From NCBI RefSeq assembly GCF_003336425.1, contig NZ_QEIO01000008.1, positions 1-63,558 of the forward strand: a stretch of DNA of 63,558 bases, written 5' to 3'. The position numbers and the translations under genes are program-made. This DNA comes from Marinitenerispora sediminis (GTDB lineage Bacteria > Actinomycetota > Actinomycetes > Streptosporangiales > Streptosporangiaceae). Below the pieces are notes generated by a model. It did no database searches, was not told the DNA's origin, and saw only the letters and a program-made list of their open reading frames with translations. How positions within the stretch are numbered: the first letter of the stretch is position 1; every line of letters starts with the position of its first letter. Positions 19,075-28,284 of the stretch are shown here, piece by piece.

Positions 19075-20715
19075 ATGTCCTTCGCGCAGTCCGTGCGTGG
19101 GGCCGCCGGAGCGATCGCCCAGGGCGGCGATCCTCGGGAGGCGGTGTCCAACGCGATCAGCCAGACGACGGAGGGGTTCGGACTCGACCCGGGTGATTTC
19201 CTCGCCGCCCGTGAGCAGGGCGCCTCGGTGGGCACCCGGATCGAGCAGCAGACGACCTCGCTCAACAACGCCGGCGAGGTGCTGAACCGCAGCAAGGTCG
19301 AGGTCGGCGCCGGCGGCCCGGTGCACGTCATCTCGCCCATGGTGATCCCGCGCGGCCGGACCCTGGCCGCCATGCTGCCGGTGATCCTGCTGGCCATCGC
19401 CGGCGTCGTCGGCGCCGTGCTCACCGCCCCGGTCCCCAACGCCGCCCTCCTCCTCTTCGGCCCGCACTTCTGGCTCATCATCGCCGCCGTCGCGGCCTTC
19501 ATGTGGTGGCGCCAGGGGATGGTCATGGTGCCGGACGGCTGCCAGGCGCTGATCACGAAGTTCGGCAAGCTGGAGCAGATCGTCGGCCCCGGCCGGGTCA
19601 CGCTCCTGAACCCCTGGAAGCGGGTCTCCTACATCGTCAACACCACCCGGGAGTACCCCTTCAACGCGCCGATCCGCGAGGCGCCCACCAAGAGCGGCGT
19701 CAAGGCGTCGGTCGACCTCTTCCTGCAGTTCCGGATCGAGAACCCCGAGGAGTTCATCTTCGTCCTCGGCGCGGTCCAGGGCTTCCAGGACAAGCTGAAC
19801 AACGCGATCAGCGAGACCACCCGCAGCCTCATCTACGACCAGCAGGCCTCGGACATCTACGACCTGGTCGGTGAGAACACCGCCCGGCTGCTCGACCAGC
19901 TCAACCAGCAGTTCCTCCCGGCCGTGCGGCTGACCAACGCCAACATCACGCACGCCGAGCCGTCCAGCCAGGAGTACCGGATGGACCTCGCCGCGCCGGA
20001 GATGGTGCGGGTCGCCAAGGAGGCCTACACCTACGAGTACGAGCTGCAGCTGCGCAAGGAGCAGAACGAGGGCGACCTCAACAAGGAGCTCGCCTCGCTG
20101 AACGAGACCCTCTCGGCGATCCAGGCCGACATCGCGCAGTACCAGGCGCAGATGGACACCGCCCTGGAGCGCGAGACCAACCGGGCCCGGGCGCTCGCCC
20201 GGCAGCGGTTCGTCGAGGCCGAGAGCACCGCGAACGCCAACGCGGCGCTGCTCCAGGCGCAGGCGCTGGACATCCGCGCCGTGAGCGCCGCCGAGGCGCC
20301 GGAGATCCTCAACTACCGCTTCCAGCAGGACCTGCTGGACAAGCTGGAGTCCGTGGCCGAGAGCCTGCCGCAGATGGTGCAGATCGGCGACGGCAGCACC
20401 GCCAGCGTCGACTTCCTCCAGGTGGCGCGGCAGATCATCGGGGGTGCCGACGAGGAGCTGTTCTCCGAGGCGGACATGGCCGCCATCCGCACCCGGCTGG
20501 CCGACATCTCCGAGCGCATCGCCGCGCGCGAGGCCGAGATCTCCGAACTGCTGGCGGCGGAGCGGTCCACCGTCGAGGCCCCCGACCCCGAGCGGGTGCC
20601 CGACGTGCCCGGCGCGGACCGGGTGGAGGAGATCCGCCAGTCGGTCTCCGACGACGTCATCGGCGAGCGGTTGGGCGGCATCGCCGGCACCGCGCGGGAG
20701 CAGGAGGGTCAGTAG
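19075..20715 (+). CDS. SPFH (band 7) membrane protein A
   Basis: 546 residues: a soluble N-terminal 95, a two-helix membrane hairpin (about 97-117 and 125-147), an SPFH domain from about 148 (GMVMVPDGCQALITKFGKLEQIVGPG...), then a long charged helical/coiled-coil segment (about 330-430; KEQNEGDLNKELASLNETL, ALERETNRARALARQRF) and a second helical tail rich in Arg/Glu. SPFH proteins build ring or cage oligomers around membrane proteases or microdomains. ATG 19075 follows AAGGAG. The next SPFH gene begins at the base right after its stop, so the two form an operon and probably a hetero-oligomer. Confidence 0.82.
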   Translation: MSFAQSVRGAAGAIAQGGDPREAVSNAISQTTEGFGLDPGDFLAAREQGASVGTRIEQQTTSLNNAGEVLNRSKVEVGAGGPVHVISPMVIPRGRTLAAMLPVILLAIAGVVGAVLTAPVPNAALLLFGPHFWLIIAAVAAFMWWRQGMVMVPDGCQALITKFGKLEQIVGPGRVTLLNPWKRVSYIVNTTREYPFNAPIREAPTKSGVKASVDLFLQFRIENPEEFIFVLGAVQGFQDKLNNAISETTRSLIYDQQASDIYDLVGENTARLLDQLNQQFLPAVRLTNANITHAEPSSQEYRMDLAAPEMVRVAKEAYTYEYELQLRKEQNEGDLNKELASLNETLSAIQADIAQYQAQMDTALERETNRARALARQRFVEAESTANANAALLQAQALDIRAVSAAEAPEILNYRFQQDLLDKLESVAESLPQMVQIGDGSTASVDFLQVARQIIGGADEELFSEADMAAIRTRLADISERIAAREAEISELLAAERSTVEAPDPERVPDVPGADRVEEIRQSVSDDVIGERLGGIAGTAREQEGQ

Positions 20716-22161
20716 ATGGCGAACTCAGGCGCGAACGCGCGCGGCTCCTCCAGCATCAAGGAGTCGCTCGCCTCATGGGGCGACATCGCGCGCCTGCTGC
20801 GCGGCGGGGACCAGGGCCAGCTCGTCCCGGTCGTGATCCCCCGCGACGGCCGCGGGCTGCGGTGGCTGGTGCTCGTCTGGATCGGGCTGTGGCTGCTCGG
20901 TGTCTCCCTGATCGGGGCAGCCAACGCCCTGGCCGGCGGCCTGGTCGTCGGCACGCTGGTGCTCTCCCTCCTCAGCCTGCTGCTCGCCGGGCTGTGGTGG
21001 TGGCGCTCCTCGATCGTGGAGATCGAGCAGGGCACCACCGGCGTGCTCACGAAGTTCGGCGCGGTGGTCGGTGTCCTGGACCCGGGCCGGCACTACCTGT
21101 GGCACCCGTGGGCCCGGGTGGACTTCGTCGTGGACACCTCCACCGAGATCCCGTACACGGCGCCGGTCCAGGCGTGCCCCACCCGGGAGAACGTCCCGCT
21201 CAAGTCCATCGAGTTCTTCCTGAAGTTCCGGATCATCGACGCGGTCGCCTTCGTGCGCACCATCGGGGCCAGCAACTTCGACCTCGTGCTGTCCAACGCC
21301 GTGCAGGACGCCATCCGGCAGCGCAGCCGCCAGGTGCGGACCGAGGGCGCCTACGACCTGCGCGGCTCCGACGTCGCGGACATGCAGGACCTGCTGAACC
21401 GCCAGCTCAGCCGGTACGGCGTGCGGATCATGGGGTGCAACATCCCCGACGTCCAGCTGCCCAACCAGTACCAGCAGCACCTCGCCACCCGCGAGCGGGT
21501 CGCCAAGGAGCTGGTGGCCTACGAGCAGGAGTGGGAGCTCACGCGCAAGCGGCGGATCGACACGCTGCTCATGGACATCGAGCGCTCCAAGAAGACGCGC
21601 GACGCCAAGATCGTCGAGGTCAACGCGGCCCTGAACAAGGCCCGCAAGGACGTCGCCCAGATGCTGGAGGAGCAGGAGACCGAGGCCCAGCGGGTGCGGT
21701 ACGAGATCGAGACGCGCGGCCGGGCGGACCTCGTCGCCGCGCAGAACGAGGCCAAGGCGCAGCAGCGCCTCGCCACCTCCTACCGGGACAACCGCGCCGT
21801 GCTGCAGTACGAGCTGGCCCGGCGGCGGCTCGACGTGGGCGCCCGGCTGGCGGAGAACGCGCCGCAGCCGGTCGTGGTGCGGACCGAGGGCGGGGTGGGC
21901 GACTCCTCCGCGCTGTCCACGCTGCTGCTCGCCCAGCTGCTGCCCGACCTGGGCGAGCGGCGGTCCGCCCGCCCGGCGGCCGCCCGCGGCCAGGCCGCGG
22001 TGGAGGCGTCCGACGTGTTCCGCCACGCCCAGGGCGCGGTCGCCGCGGCGGCCGAACGCCAGCAGGACCTCCAGCAGCAGTACCAGCAGGAGCAGGAGGA
22101 GGCCATGCGCCAGCAGTTCGAGAACGGCGAGGGGTACGGCCGGCGGTCCAAGCGGCGCTGA
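20716..22161 (+). CDS. SPFH (band 7) membrane protein B
   Basis: 481 residues with the same plan as its neighbour: VVIPRDGRG just before a two-helix hairpin (49-70, 74-97), an SPFH domain from about 99 (VEIEQGTTGVLTKFGAVVGVLDPGRHYLWHPWARVD), then a long coiled coil (about 250-360, Lys/Glu/Arg-rich) and a Gln-rich end (QQDLQQQYQQEQEEAMRQQ). ATG 20716 directly follows the previous TAG. The pair recalls HflK/HflC or prohibitin couples, but sequence identity to those looks low, so function is open. Confidence 0.82.
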   Translation: MANSGANARGSSSIKESLASWGDIARLLRGGDQGQLVPVVIPRDGRGLRWLVLVWIGLWLLGVSLIGAANALAGGLVVGTLVLSLLSLLLAGLWWWRSSIVEIEQGTTGVLTKFGAVVGVLDPGRHYLWHPWARVDFVVDTSTEIPYTAPVQACPTRENVPLKSIEFFLKFRIIDAVAFVRTIGASNFDLVLSNAVQDAIRQRSRQVRTEGAYDLRGSDVADMQDLLNRQLSRYGVRIMGCNIPDVQLPNQYQQHLATRERVAKELVAYEQEWELTRKRRIDTLLMDIERSKKTRDAKIVEVNAALNKARKDVAQMLEEQETEAQRVRYEIETRGRADLVAAQNEAKAQQRLATSYRDNRAVLQYELARRRLDVGARLAENAPQPVVVRTEGGVGDSSALSTLLLAQLLPDLGERRSARPAAARGQAAVEASDVFRHAQGAVAAAAERQQDLQQQYQQEQEEAMRQQFENGEGYGRRSKRR

Positions 22162-22175
22162 CCCGGGTCCGCGGA

Positions 22176-22218
22176 CACGACGAGGGGGCGCTCCCGGCGG
22201 GGGCGCCCCCTCGTCGTG
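22176..22218. terminator. Long bidirectional hairpin terminator
   Basis: A perfect 16-bp stem (CACGACGAGGGGGCGC with its complement) and an 11-nt loop, between the SPFH operon and a convergent small gene. Confidence 0.85.
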
Positions 22219-22262
22219 CCCGGGCGGCCGGGCGACGGAGCGCCGGGCCCGCCGGGCCCGGG

Positions 22263-22454
22263 TCAGGCGGCGTGCGCCAGCTCGCGGTACCCGCAGTCGA
22301 TGTCGACCCCGTGCCGTGCCGCGATCTCCACGAGGTCCTCGATCTCGCCGGCCTGCGCCACCACGAGGTCGCGGTCGCCGACATCCCGAGCGCGCCGCAG
22401 CGACTCCAACGCGTCGTAGATGCGAAGGTGCAGCGTCGTCATGAATTCGTTCAT
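22263..22454 (-). CDS. Small helical hypothetical protein, 63 aa
   Basis: 63 residues, mostly helical (LRIYDALESLRRARDVGDRDLVVAQAGEIEDLVEIAARHGVDID), acidic, with one Cys. ATG 22454 has GAGGGA four nt upstream; ATG 22442 is the alternative. No family recognised. It is convergent with the SPFH operon. Codon use (GC third positions) supports a real gene despite the short length. Confidence 0.55.
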   Translation of the reverse strand: MNEFMTTLHLRIYDALESLRRARDVGDRDLVVAQAGEIEDLVEIAARHGVDIDCGYRELAHAA

Positions 22455-22708
22455 ACCGTCCCTCGTCTGGCCGCGTGTGCGTGTCGATGTCGCGTTCAGA
22501 TATGTATCCGGGGAAGGTTAAAGCAGCGGTGAGACGCGGGTGTACATCCGCGTGACGGACCGATGACAAGAACCACCCCCGACGAGGGAACCCGATGAGT
22601 TCCCGCGGCGCAAGGCCCGACCGCGCATGTCGCGGGCCTGCTCCCGCCGCCGCGCCGCGCGCCCCGGCCGGGGCGCGGCGGCGCTCCGCCCGCCGCGGCT
22701 GCGAGGGA

Positions 22709-23395
22709 TCAGTACTCGCTCCACGAGTACCAGTCGCCCTTGATGTGCTCGTACACCACGCCGCCGTGGCCGGGCACGAACACGTCCGTGGGCAGCGGTT
22801 CGCTGCTGTGGGCCAGGCCGGAGGTGCCCAGCAGCCCCGCCCCCTGCACGGTGAACCGTGCCACCCCGTCGCGCACCGTGGCGGCCTGGAGCGGGTAGAG
22901 GCCGGCCCACTCCCCGTTCATCGGGATGGTCGTGGAGCGGTCGACGGTGTCGCGCACGTGCAGCAGCGCCCGTGCGGACAGGTCGAGCCGGGTCTGCAGG
23001 GGGACGTCGGCCACCGACAGCACGATGGCCAGCCCCGCGATCAGCGGGGCGGTGATCCAGCGCAGCCAGTAGACGCGGATCATCGGCCGGGCGATGGTCA
23101 GCGCGATGCCGAGCCGCAGCGCGCCCATCGCGGCGAGCAGCGCCCCGCCGCCCACCCCGACGACGAGGCTGGGCAGGTGGCCTCCGGGCACGCTGTCCTC
23201 GTACAGCAGGACGAGACCGACCAGTGCGCACACGGGCAGGTAGAGCCGGCCCGGCGGACGGGACGCCCACGAGATGAGCCGCTGCCCGAGTGTGGGCTTG
23301 TGGGCGATCTCGATGAGCTTCGCGACCGAGTCCTCACCGGCGGGCGACGTCCCTGCGGACGAGGGGTTTCCACCGAGCGGAGGAGTGGCGGACAT
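22709..23395 (-). CDS. Membrane protein with extracytoplasmic domain, 228 aa
   Basis: 228 residues: a soluble N-terminal 48, three predicted membrane helices (about 50-66, 75-103, 111-129), then about 100 residues outside ([20 protein letters not shown]... to the Trp/Tyr-rich end GDWYSWSEY). Such 3-TM plus beta-rich tail proteins are common unknowns in actinobacteria. ATG 23395 starts MSATPPLGG; an upstream ATG at 23479 adds a low-complexity His/Arg stretch and is not favoured. Function unknown. Confidence 0.7.
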   Translation of the reverse strand: MSATPPLGGNPSSAGTSPAGEDSVAKLIEIAHKPTLGQRLISWASRPPGRLYLPVCALVGLVLLYEDSVPGGHLPSLVVGVGGGALLAAMGALRLGIALTIARPMIRVYWLRWITAPLIAGLAIVLSVADVPLQTRLDLSARALLHVRDTVDRSTTIPMNGEWAGLYPLQAATVRDGVARFTVQGAGLLGTSGLAHSSEPLPTDVFVPGHGGVVYEHIKGDWYSWSEY

Positions 23396-23849
23396 GGTGG
23401 GCGGCCCCCAAAGGCGAGTCGTGGCTGGTCGGGTGGTGTGGTGCGGACGGCGGCCGGACGTGTCACGGCCGTGTCGCAACGGCGGCCGCGCACGGCGGCC
23501 AGACCATCAGGATAGGGGAGCGGCGGGGCCTGCTCGGGCCGCTTCGCCGAAGCCGCAGCGGCCCGCGGCGGCACCGGGCGCCCGCCCGCGGGGCTATCCG
23601 GCCGGACGGCAGCCGTGCCCCGTGGCCCAGGCCGCCGCCGCCCGGCGGCCACCCGCCGCAGCACCACCGGAACCGCCCCCACTCCGCACCGTCTACCCGC
23701 GGTCAGGGAGAAACTACCGAACGCCACCGCCGGGCGCCATGGGCACACGCGGGTCCGGCCCTCCCGCGGCCCGCGCCGGCGCCCCGGGGGCCGGCGCGGT
23801 GCCGCGGAGCGGGCTCCGCCGCCCGCCGGAGCGGTCTACGCTGGGGAGC
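23396..23849. other. 454-bp divergent intergenic region before rnhB
   Basis: Very GC-rich. Reverse-strand open frames here are Pro/Arg/Gly repeats without credible starts and look noncoding. The only element noted is TACGCT (23837-23842), the likely -10 of rnhB. Nothing else is recognised. Confidence 0.4.
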
Positions 23850-24536
23850 GTGCCAGCGAAGTCCTCCGTCATCCCGCCCACGTACACGCTCGAACGGGAG
23901 CTCGCCGCCGGCGGCGCGACCCTCGTCGCCGGGGTCGACGAGGTGGGGCGCGGCGCCTGGGCCGGTCCCGTCGTCGTGTGTGCGGCGGTCACCGACGGCT
24001 CCGAGCCGCCGGAGGGCCTCACCGACTCCAAGAAGCTCACCCCGAAGCGGCGCCTGGCCATGGGCGACCTCGTCCGCCCGTGGGTGCGCGACCACGCGTT
24101 CGGCCACGCCACCCCGGCCGAGATCGACGAGTTCGGGATGACCGAGGCGCTGCGCCGCGCCGCCGTGCGGGCCCTGGAGGGCCTGGCCGCCCGCCCCGAC
24201 GGCGTCATCCTCGACGGCAAGCACGACTACCTCGGCGCGCCGTGGCCGGTGCGCACCCAGATCCAGGCCGACCTCACCTGCGTGACGGTCGCCGCCGCCT
24301 CCGTGCTCGCCAAGGTGTACCGCGACGCCCTCATGGCCGAACTCGACACCGACTTCCCCGGCTACGGGTTCGGCAGCGCCGCGGGATACCCCTCTCCGGC
24401 GCACCGGGAGACCCTCGCGGAACTGGGGCCCACTCCGCACCACCGGATGTCCTGGTCCTATCTGGACGACCTGCCGAAATGGCGCCACCTGCGCCGGCCG
24501 CGGCCCGGCCCCGGCGGGCAGCTCAGCCTGCTCTGA
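23850..24536 (+). CDS. rnhB: Ribonuclease HII
   Basis: Removes RNA from RNA/DNA hybrids and single embedded ribonucleotides. 228 residues. The catalytic motifs are present: DEVGRG near 30, DSKKLT near 60, LDGKHD near 117-122, and [14 protein letters not shown] near 145. GTG 23850 lies 7 nt after TACGCT; GGGGAG also lies in that gap, so initiation could be leaderless or weakly Shine-Dalgarno driven. Confidence 0.95.
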   Translation: MPAKSSVIPPTYTLERELAAGGATLVAGVDEVGRGAWAGPVVVCAAVTDGSEPPEGLTDSKKLTPKRRLAMGDLVRPWVRDHAFGHATPAEIDEFGMTEALRRAAVRALEGLAARPDGVILDGKHDYLGAPWPVRTQIQADLTCVTVAAASVLAKVYRDALMAELDTDFPGYGFGSAAGYPSPAHRETLAELGPTPHHRMSWSYLDDLPKWRHLRRPRPGPGGQLSLL

Positions 24537-24778
24537 GGCGGATCGCCCCCGAAACGCCGTGCCTCCGAGGGGCGGGCGGTCCCTGTCCAAGCCGTGCGCC
24601 AGGCGGCAGTATGGGGCGGTGCGCACCGCGCCCGCCCCCGGGCCGCGCGGCGGCGCGCCGTCCGGACCCGGCGGATCCCTCCGAGGGGCGGGCGCGGCGT
24701 CCGAGTGCGCTATACAAGGGTGGCGACGACGGCCGCGGCGGGGAGCATCCGCGGGTCACAGGGGCGAAGGGGGCAGCG

Positions 24779-27202
24779 ATGCCGCGTGACGACCGACCCC
24801 GGACCACGGGCCGACCGGCGGCGCCGCCGCCGCTCCAGCGGCTGCGGTCCCTCTACGACCGGTATCCGCCGCGCTCCCGGCTGCTCGCCGGCCTCGTGGC
24901 GGTGACGGTCGCCGCGCTGGCCGCGTTCCTCGCGGACGTCTCCGTGCTCCTGGTCGTCACCGCGACCGTGCTGGTGCTCGCGCTGTTCGCCGCGCTGATG
25001 CGCTCCGGCGAGGCGGTGGCGACCGCGCTGGTCTGCGCCGTCTGGCTGGCCGTCGCCTACCCCCTGTTCCAGATCCCGCTCGCGGGCGCGCCGATCGTGC
25101 TGGTGCTGCTGCTCCTCCCGCCGCTCGTCACGGTGGCCGCCACCCGGATCCGCGAGTTCCCGGTGTGGCACACCACGCTGCTGGCGCTGCTGGTCGGACT
25201 GATCGTCGGCCTCGCCGTGGCCCTGACCAGCATGCTCACCGACGCGGTCCCGCCCGCCGTCGGCATCACGTGCACGGTGGCCGCCGCCGGCGCGGCGCTG
25301 CTGTGGCGGGCCGCCGCCGCGTACCGGCTGCGGCGGGAGCTGCGGGGCATCGCCGCGGAGGCGGCCGGGCCGCCCGCCGCGGACCCGCCGGGCTCCCGGC
25401 GCCGGGAGCGGCACGCCGGCGGCCCGGCCGGCGGGTACCGCGACCGCCACGGAGGCCGCGACGGCGAGCCGGTGCCGCCGGTCCCCGTTGACGAGGCGCT
25501 GGCCGAACTGGAGGGGATGATCGGCCTGGAGCCGGTCAAGCAGCAGGTCCGCGCGATAGCGGCGTCCATCGAGGCGGCCCGGCTGCGCGCCGACGCCGGC
25601 TACGCGGTGGACAAGCCGCTGCGCCACCTGGTGTTCTCCGGGCCGCCCGGCACCGGGAAGACGAGCGTGGCCCGCACGCTCGCCACCATCTTCCACTCCT
25701 TCGGCCTGCTGCCGTCCCCGCACGTGGTCGAGGCGCAGCGCGCCGACCTGGTGGGGGAGTACCTCGGCGCGACGGCCATCAGGACGAACGAGCTCGTGGA
25801 CCGGGCGCTCGGCGGCGTGCTGTTCATCGACGAGGCGTACTCCCTGGTCAACGACGGCGACGGCCAGCCGGACCGGTTCGGCAACGAGGCGGTGCAGACG
25901 CTGCTCAAGCGCGCCGAGGACGACCGCGACCGGCTCGTCGTCATCCTGGCCGGGTACGAGGCGGAGATGGACCGCTTCCTCGCCTCCAACCCCGGCCTCG
26001 CCTCGCGGTTCGCCACGCGGGTGACGTTCCCCAGCTACCGGCCGGAGGAGCTGCACAGCATCGCCGAGCACCTGTTCCAGCAGCGGGGCGACGTGCTGGA
26101 CGAGGAGGCCGGGCCGGTGCTGCGGGCCCGCTTCGACGAGGCGGCGCGGCGCGGGGCGGTGGACGAACTGGGCAACGGCCGGTTCGTGCGCTCGCTGGTG
26201 GAGAAGGCGGCGGAGGCCCGCGACGTCCGGGTGGTCACCTCGGGCGAGGCCGGCCGGCAGCCGGCGGCCGAGGACCTGGTCACGGTGCGCGCCGGCGACA
26301 TCGCGGCCGCCTACCAGCAGCTGACCGAGCGGCTGCCCGGCTTCAGCAGGACGCCGGACCTGGCCGAGGCGCTCGCCGAGCTGGACGACATGATCGGCCT
26401 GGAGCCGGTCAAGCGCCAGGTCCGCTCGATCGCCGCCCAGCTCCAGGTGTCCCGGCTCCGGGAGGGGCAGGGCCTGCGCACCCAGCTGCCGATGCGGCAC
26501 TTCGTCTTCGTCGGCCCGCCCGGCACCGGCAAGACCACGGTGGCCCGCATCCTCGGCCGGGTGTTCGCTGCTCTCGGGCTGCTCAACCGCGCGGAGGTCC
26601 AGGAGGCGTCCCGGGTCGACCTGGTCGGCGAGCACCTCGGCGCCACGGCGGTGAAGACCAACAAGCTGGTCGACCGGGCGCTGGGCGGTGTGTTGTTCGT
26701 CGACGAGGCGTACTCGCTGGCCAACCCCGGCTACAGCGGGGGCGACGCGTTCGGCGCCGAGGCCATCCAGACGCTGCTGAAGCGCGCCGAGGACGACCGG
26801 TCCCGGCTCGTCATCGTGCTCGCCGGCTATCCGGGGGAGATGGACCGGTTCCTGGCGAGCAACGCCGGACTCGCCTCCCGCTTCAACGTCCGGGTGGCGT
26901 TCCCGAGCTACTCCCCGGACGAGCTCACGGAGATCGCCGAGGCCGTCGCCGGGCAGACCGGCGACGTCTTCGAGGAGCAGGCGCGCGAGGACCTGCACCA
27001 GATCTTCGGGTACGTGTGCGCGGCCGGCTGGATCGACGAGCTGGGCAACGGGCGGTTCGCGCGCTCGCTGTTCGAGAAGGCGTGCTCCTACCGCGACCTG
27101 CGGGTCGCCGAGGAGCTGGGCGACGCCGCCACCGCCGACGACCTCACCCGCGTCACGAGCGCGGACCTGCGGCAGGCGTACGCCGAGATCACCCAGACGT
27201 GA
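24779..27202 (+). CDS. Membrane-bound double AAA+ ATPase (CbxX/SpoVK type)
   Basis: 807 residues. The first 180 carry about six membrane helices (36-52, 54-73, 77-95, 103-121, 133-151, 160-178), then an Arg/Gly-rich linker. Two CbxX/CfqX-type AAA+ modules follow: EGMIGLEPVKQQV with Walker A GPPGTGKT at 288-295 and Walker B VLFIDEAYSL, and DDMIGLEPVKRQV with Walker A at 579-586 and VLFVDEAYSL. Both keep the DELGNGRFVRSL sensor region. Family members are Rubisco activase CbbX, SpoVK and the ATPase of type VII secretion; a fused membrane domain is unusual. ATG 24779 follows AAGGGGG. Role unknown. Confidence 0.85.
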   Translation: MPRDDRPRTTGRPAAPPPLQRLRSLYDRYPPRSRLLAGLVAVTVAALAAFLADVSVLLVVTATVLVLALFAALMRSGEAVATALVCAVWLAVAYPLFQIPLAGAPIVLVLLLLPPLVTVAATRIREFPVWHTTLLALLVGLIVGLAVALTSMLTDAVPPAVGITCTVAAAGAALLWRAAAAYRLRRELRGIAAEAAGPPAADPPGSRRRERHAGGPAGGYRDRHGGRDGEPVPPVPVDEALAELEGMIGLEPVKQQVRAIAASIEAARLRADAGYAVDKPLRHLVFSGPPGTGKTSVARTLATIFHSFGLLPSPHVVEAQRADLVGEYLGATAIRTNELVDRALGGVLFIDEAYSLVNDGDGQPDRFGNEAVQTLLKRAEDDRDRLVVILAGYEAEMDRFLASNPGLASRFATRVTFPSYRPEELHSIAEHLFQQRGDVLDEEAGPVLRARFDEAARRGAVDELGNGRFVRSLVEKAAEARDVRVVTSGEAGRQPAAEDLVTVRAGDIAAAYQQLTERLPGFSRTPDLAEALAELDDMIGLEPVKRQVRSIAAQLQVSRLREGQGLRTQLPMRHFVFVGPPGTGKTTVARILGRVFAALGLLNRAEVQEASRVDLVGEHLGATAVKTNKLVDRALGGVLFVDEAYSLANPGYSGGDAFGAEAIQTLLKRAEDDRSRLVIVLAGYPGEMDRFLASNAGLASRFNVRVAFPSYSPDELTEIAEAVAGQTGDVFEEQAREDLHQIFGYVCAAGWIDELGNGRFARSLFEKACSYRDLRVAEELGDAATADDLTRVTSADLRQAYAEITQT

Positions 27203-27319
27203 CCGCGCGGCGGCTCCGGGCCGCCGGTGCGCCCCCTACGGGGCAAACCAGGGTGAATGGCCGGAAAACGCCGCGTTCTGCACGCGGAACGGCGACTCCG
27301 CCCTGCTAGGGTCCGCTGC

Positions 27320-28048
27320 ATGAGTGGTTCCAGCGCCCCCATCACGCAGGCCGTCATCCTGGCCGGCGGCCAGGCGACCCGCCTGCGGCCCTACACCGAC
27401 ACCCGCCCCAAGGCAATGGTCGAGGTCGCGGACCGGCCCATCATCGACCACCAGTTGGAGTGGCTGGGCCGGCACGGGGTCGAGCACGTCGTGGTGTCGT
27501 GCGGGTACAAGGCCGAGGTGCTGCGCGAGCACCTCGGCGGCCGCACGGAGGGGCCGGAGGTCACCCTGCTGGTCGAGGACGAGCCGCTGGGACGCGGCGG
27601 GGCGCTGCGGTTCGCCGCCTCGGGGCTGCGCGACGCCGACCGCCCGTACTTCGCGCTCAACGGTGACGTGCTCACCTGGTTCCCGCTGGACGAGTTCACC
27701 GCCCGCCACCGGGCGAAGGGCGGACTCGTCACCCTCGCGCTCGCGCAGTACCGCACCACCTGGGGCATCGTCGACGTCACCGACGACGGACTGATCGAGG
27801 GCTTCACGCAGAGCCCCCTGCTGCCGTTCTGGATCAACGCCGGCGTCTACGTCTTCGAGGCCGAAGCGACCCCGCTGCTGCCGGAGAAGGGCGACCACGA
27901 GTCCAGCACCTTCCCCCGGCTCGCCGAGGAGGGCCGGCTCTTCGGCTACCGCATCGACGGCTTCTGGCGCGGCATCGACACGGTGAAGGACGTCAAGGAG
28001 GCCGGCGAGCAGGTCGCCGCGCTCCTCGGCGACGCCCGGGTGTCCTGA
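27320..28048 (+). CDS. Nucleotidyltransferase (NDP-sugar pyrophosphorylase family)
   Basis: 242 residues of the family that joins a nucleoside triphosphate and a sugar-1-phosphate. Seen: the nucleotide loop AVILAGGQATRLRPYTDTRPKAMVEV, the metal-binding LNGDVL, and a GFWRGIDT end typical of mannose-1-phosphate guanylyltransferase-like proteins. It lacks the C-terminal beta-helix of longer members. ATG 27320 lies 7 nt after TAGGGT, so it is probably leaderless. Likely makes GDP-mannose or another envelope/glycan precursor; the sugar cannot be told from sequence. Confidence 0.85.
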   Translation: MSGSSAPITQAVILAGGQATRLRPYTDTRPKAMVEVADRPIIDHQLEWLGRHGVEHVVVSCGYKAEVLREHLGGRTEGPEVTLLVEDEPLGRGGALRFAASGLRDADRPYFALNGDVLTWFPLDEFTARHRAKGGLVTLALAQYRTTWGIVDVTDDGLIEGFTQSPLLPFWINAGVYVFEAEATPLLPEKGDHESSTFPRLAEEGRLFGYRIDGFWRGIDTVKDVKEAGEQVAALLGDARVS

Positions 28049-28061
28049 GCCGCCGGCCGGC

Positions 28062-28109
28062 CCTCCCGGCGCGGACCCGGCAGCGACCGGAGGCGAGCGC
28101 GCCGGGAGG
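28062..28109. terminator. Candidate hairpin between convergent genes
   Basis: CCTCCCGGCGCG pairs exactly with CGCGCCGGGAGG (12 bp) around a 24-nt loop, 13 bp past the nucleotidyltransferase stop. A further GC hairpin follows. The rest of the gap up to the TetR gene is GC-rich and featureless. Confidence 0.5.
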
Positions 28110-28284
28110 ATCGGCCGCGCCGCGGCTCCGCGGCGGCGCCGTCCCGGGCGGGCGGGGCCGCCCCCTCGCACGCGCCGACCGTCCGGCCCCCTGACCACCG
28201 CATCGCCCGAGCCGGCCCGGCCCCCGCGCACGCGGAACGACCCCCGGCACGGCCGCGGGGACGTGCGCCGGCGGCCGTGCCGCC

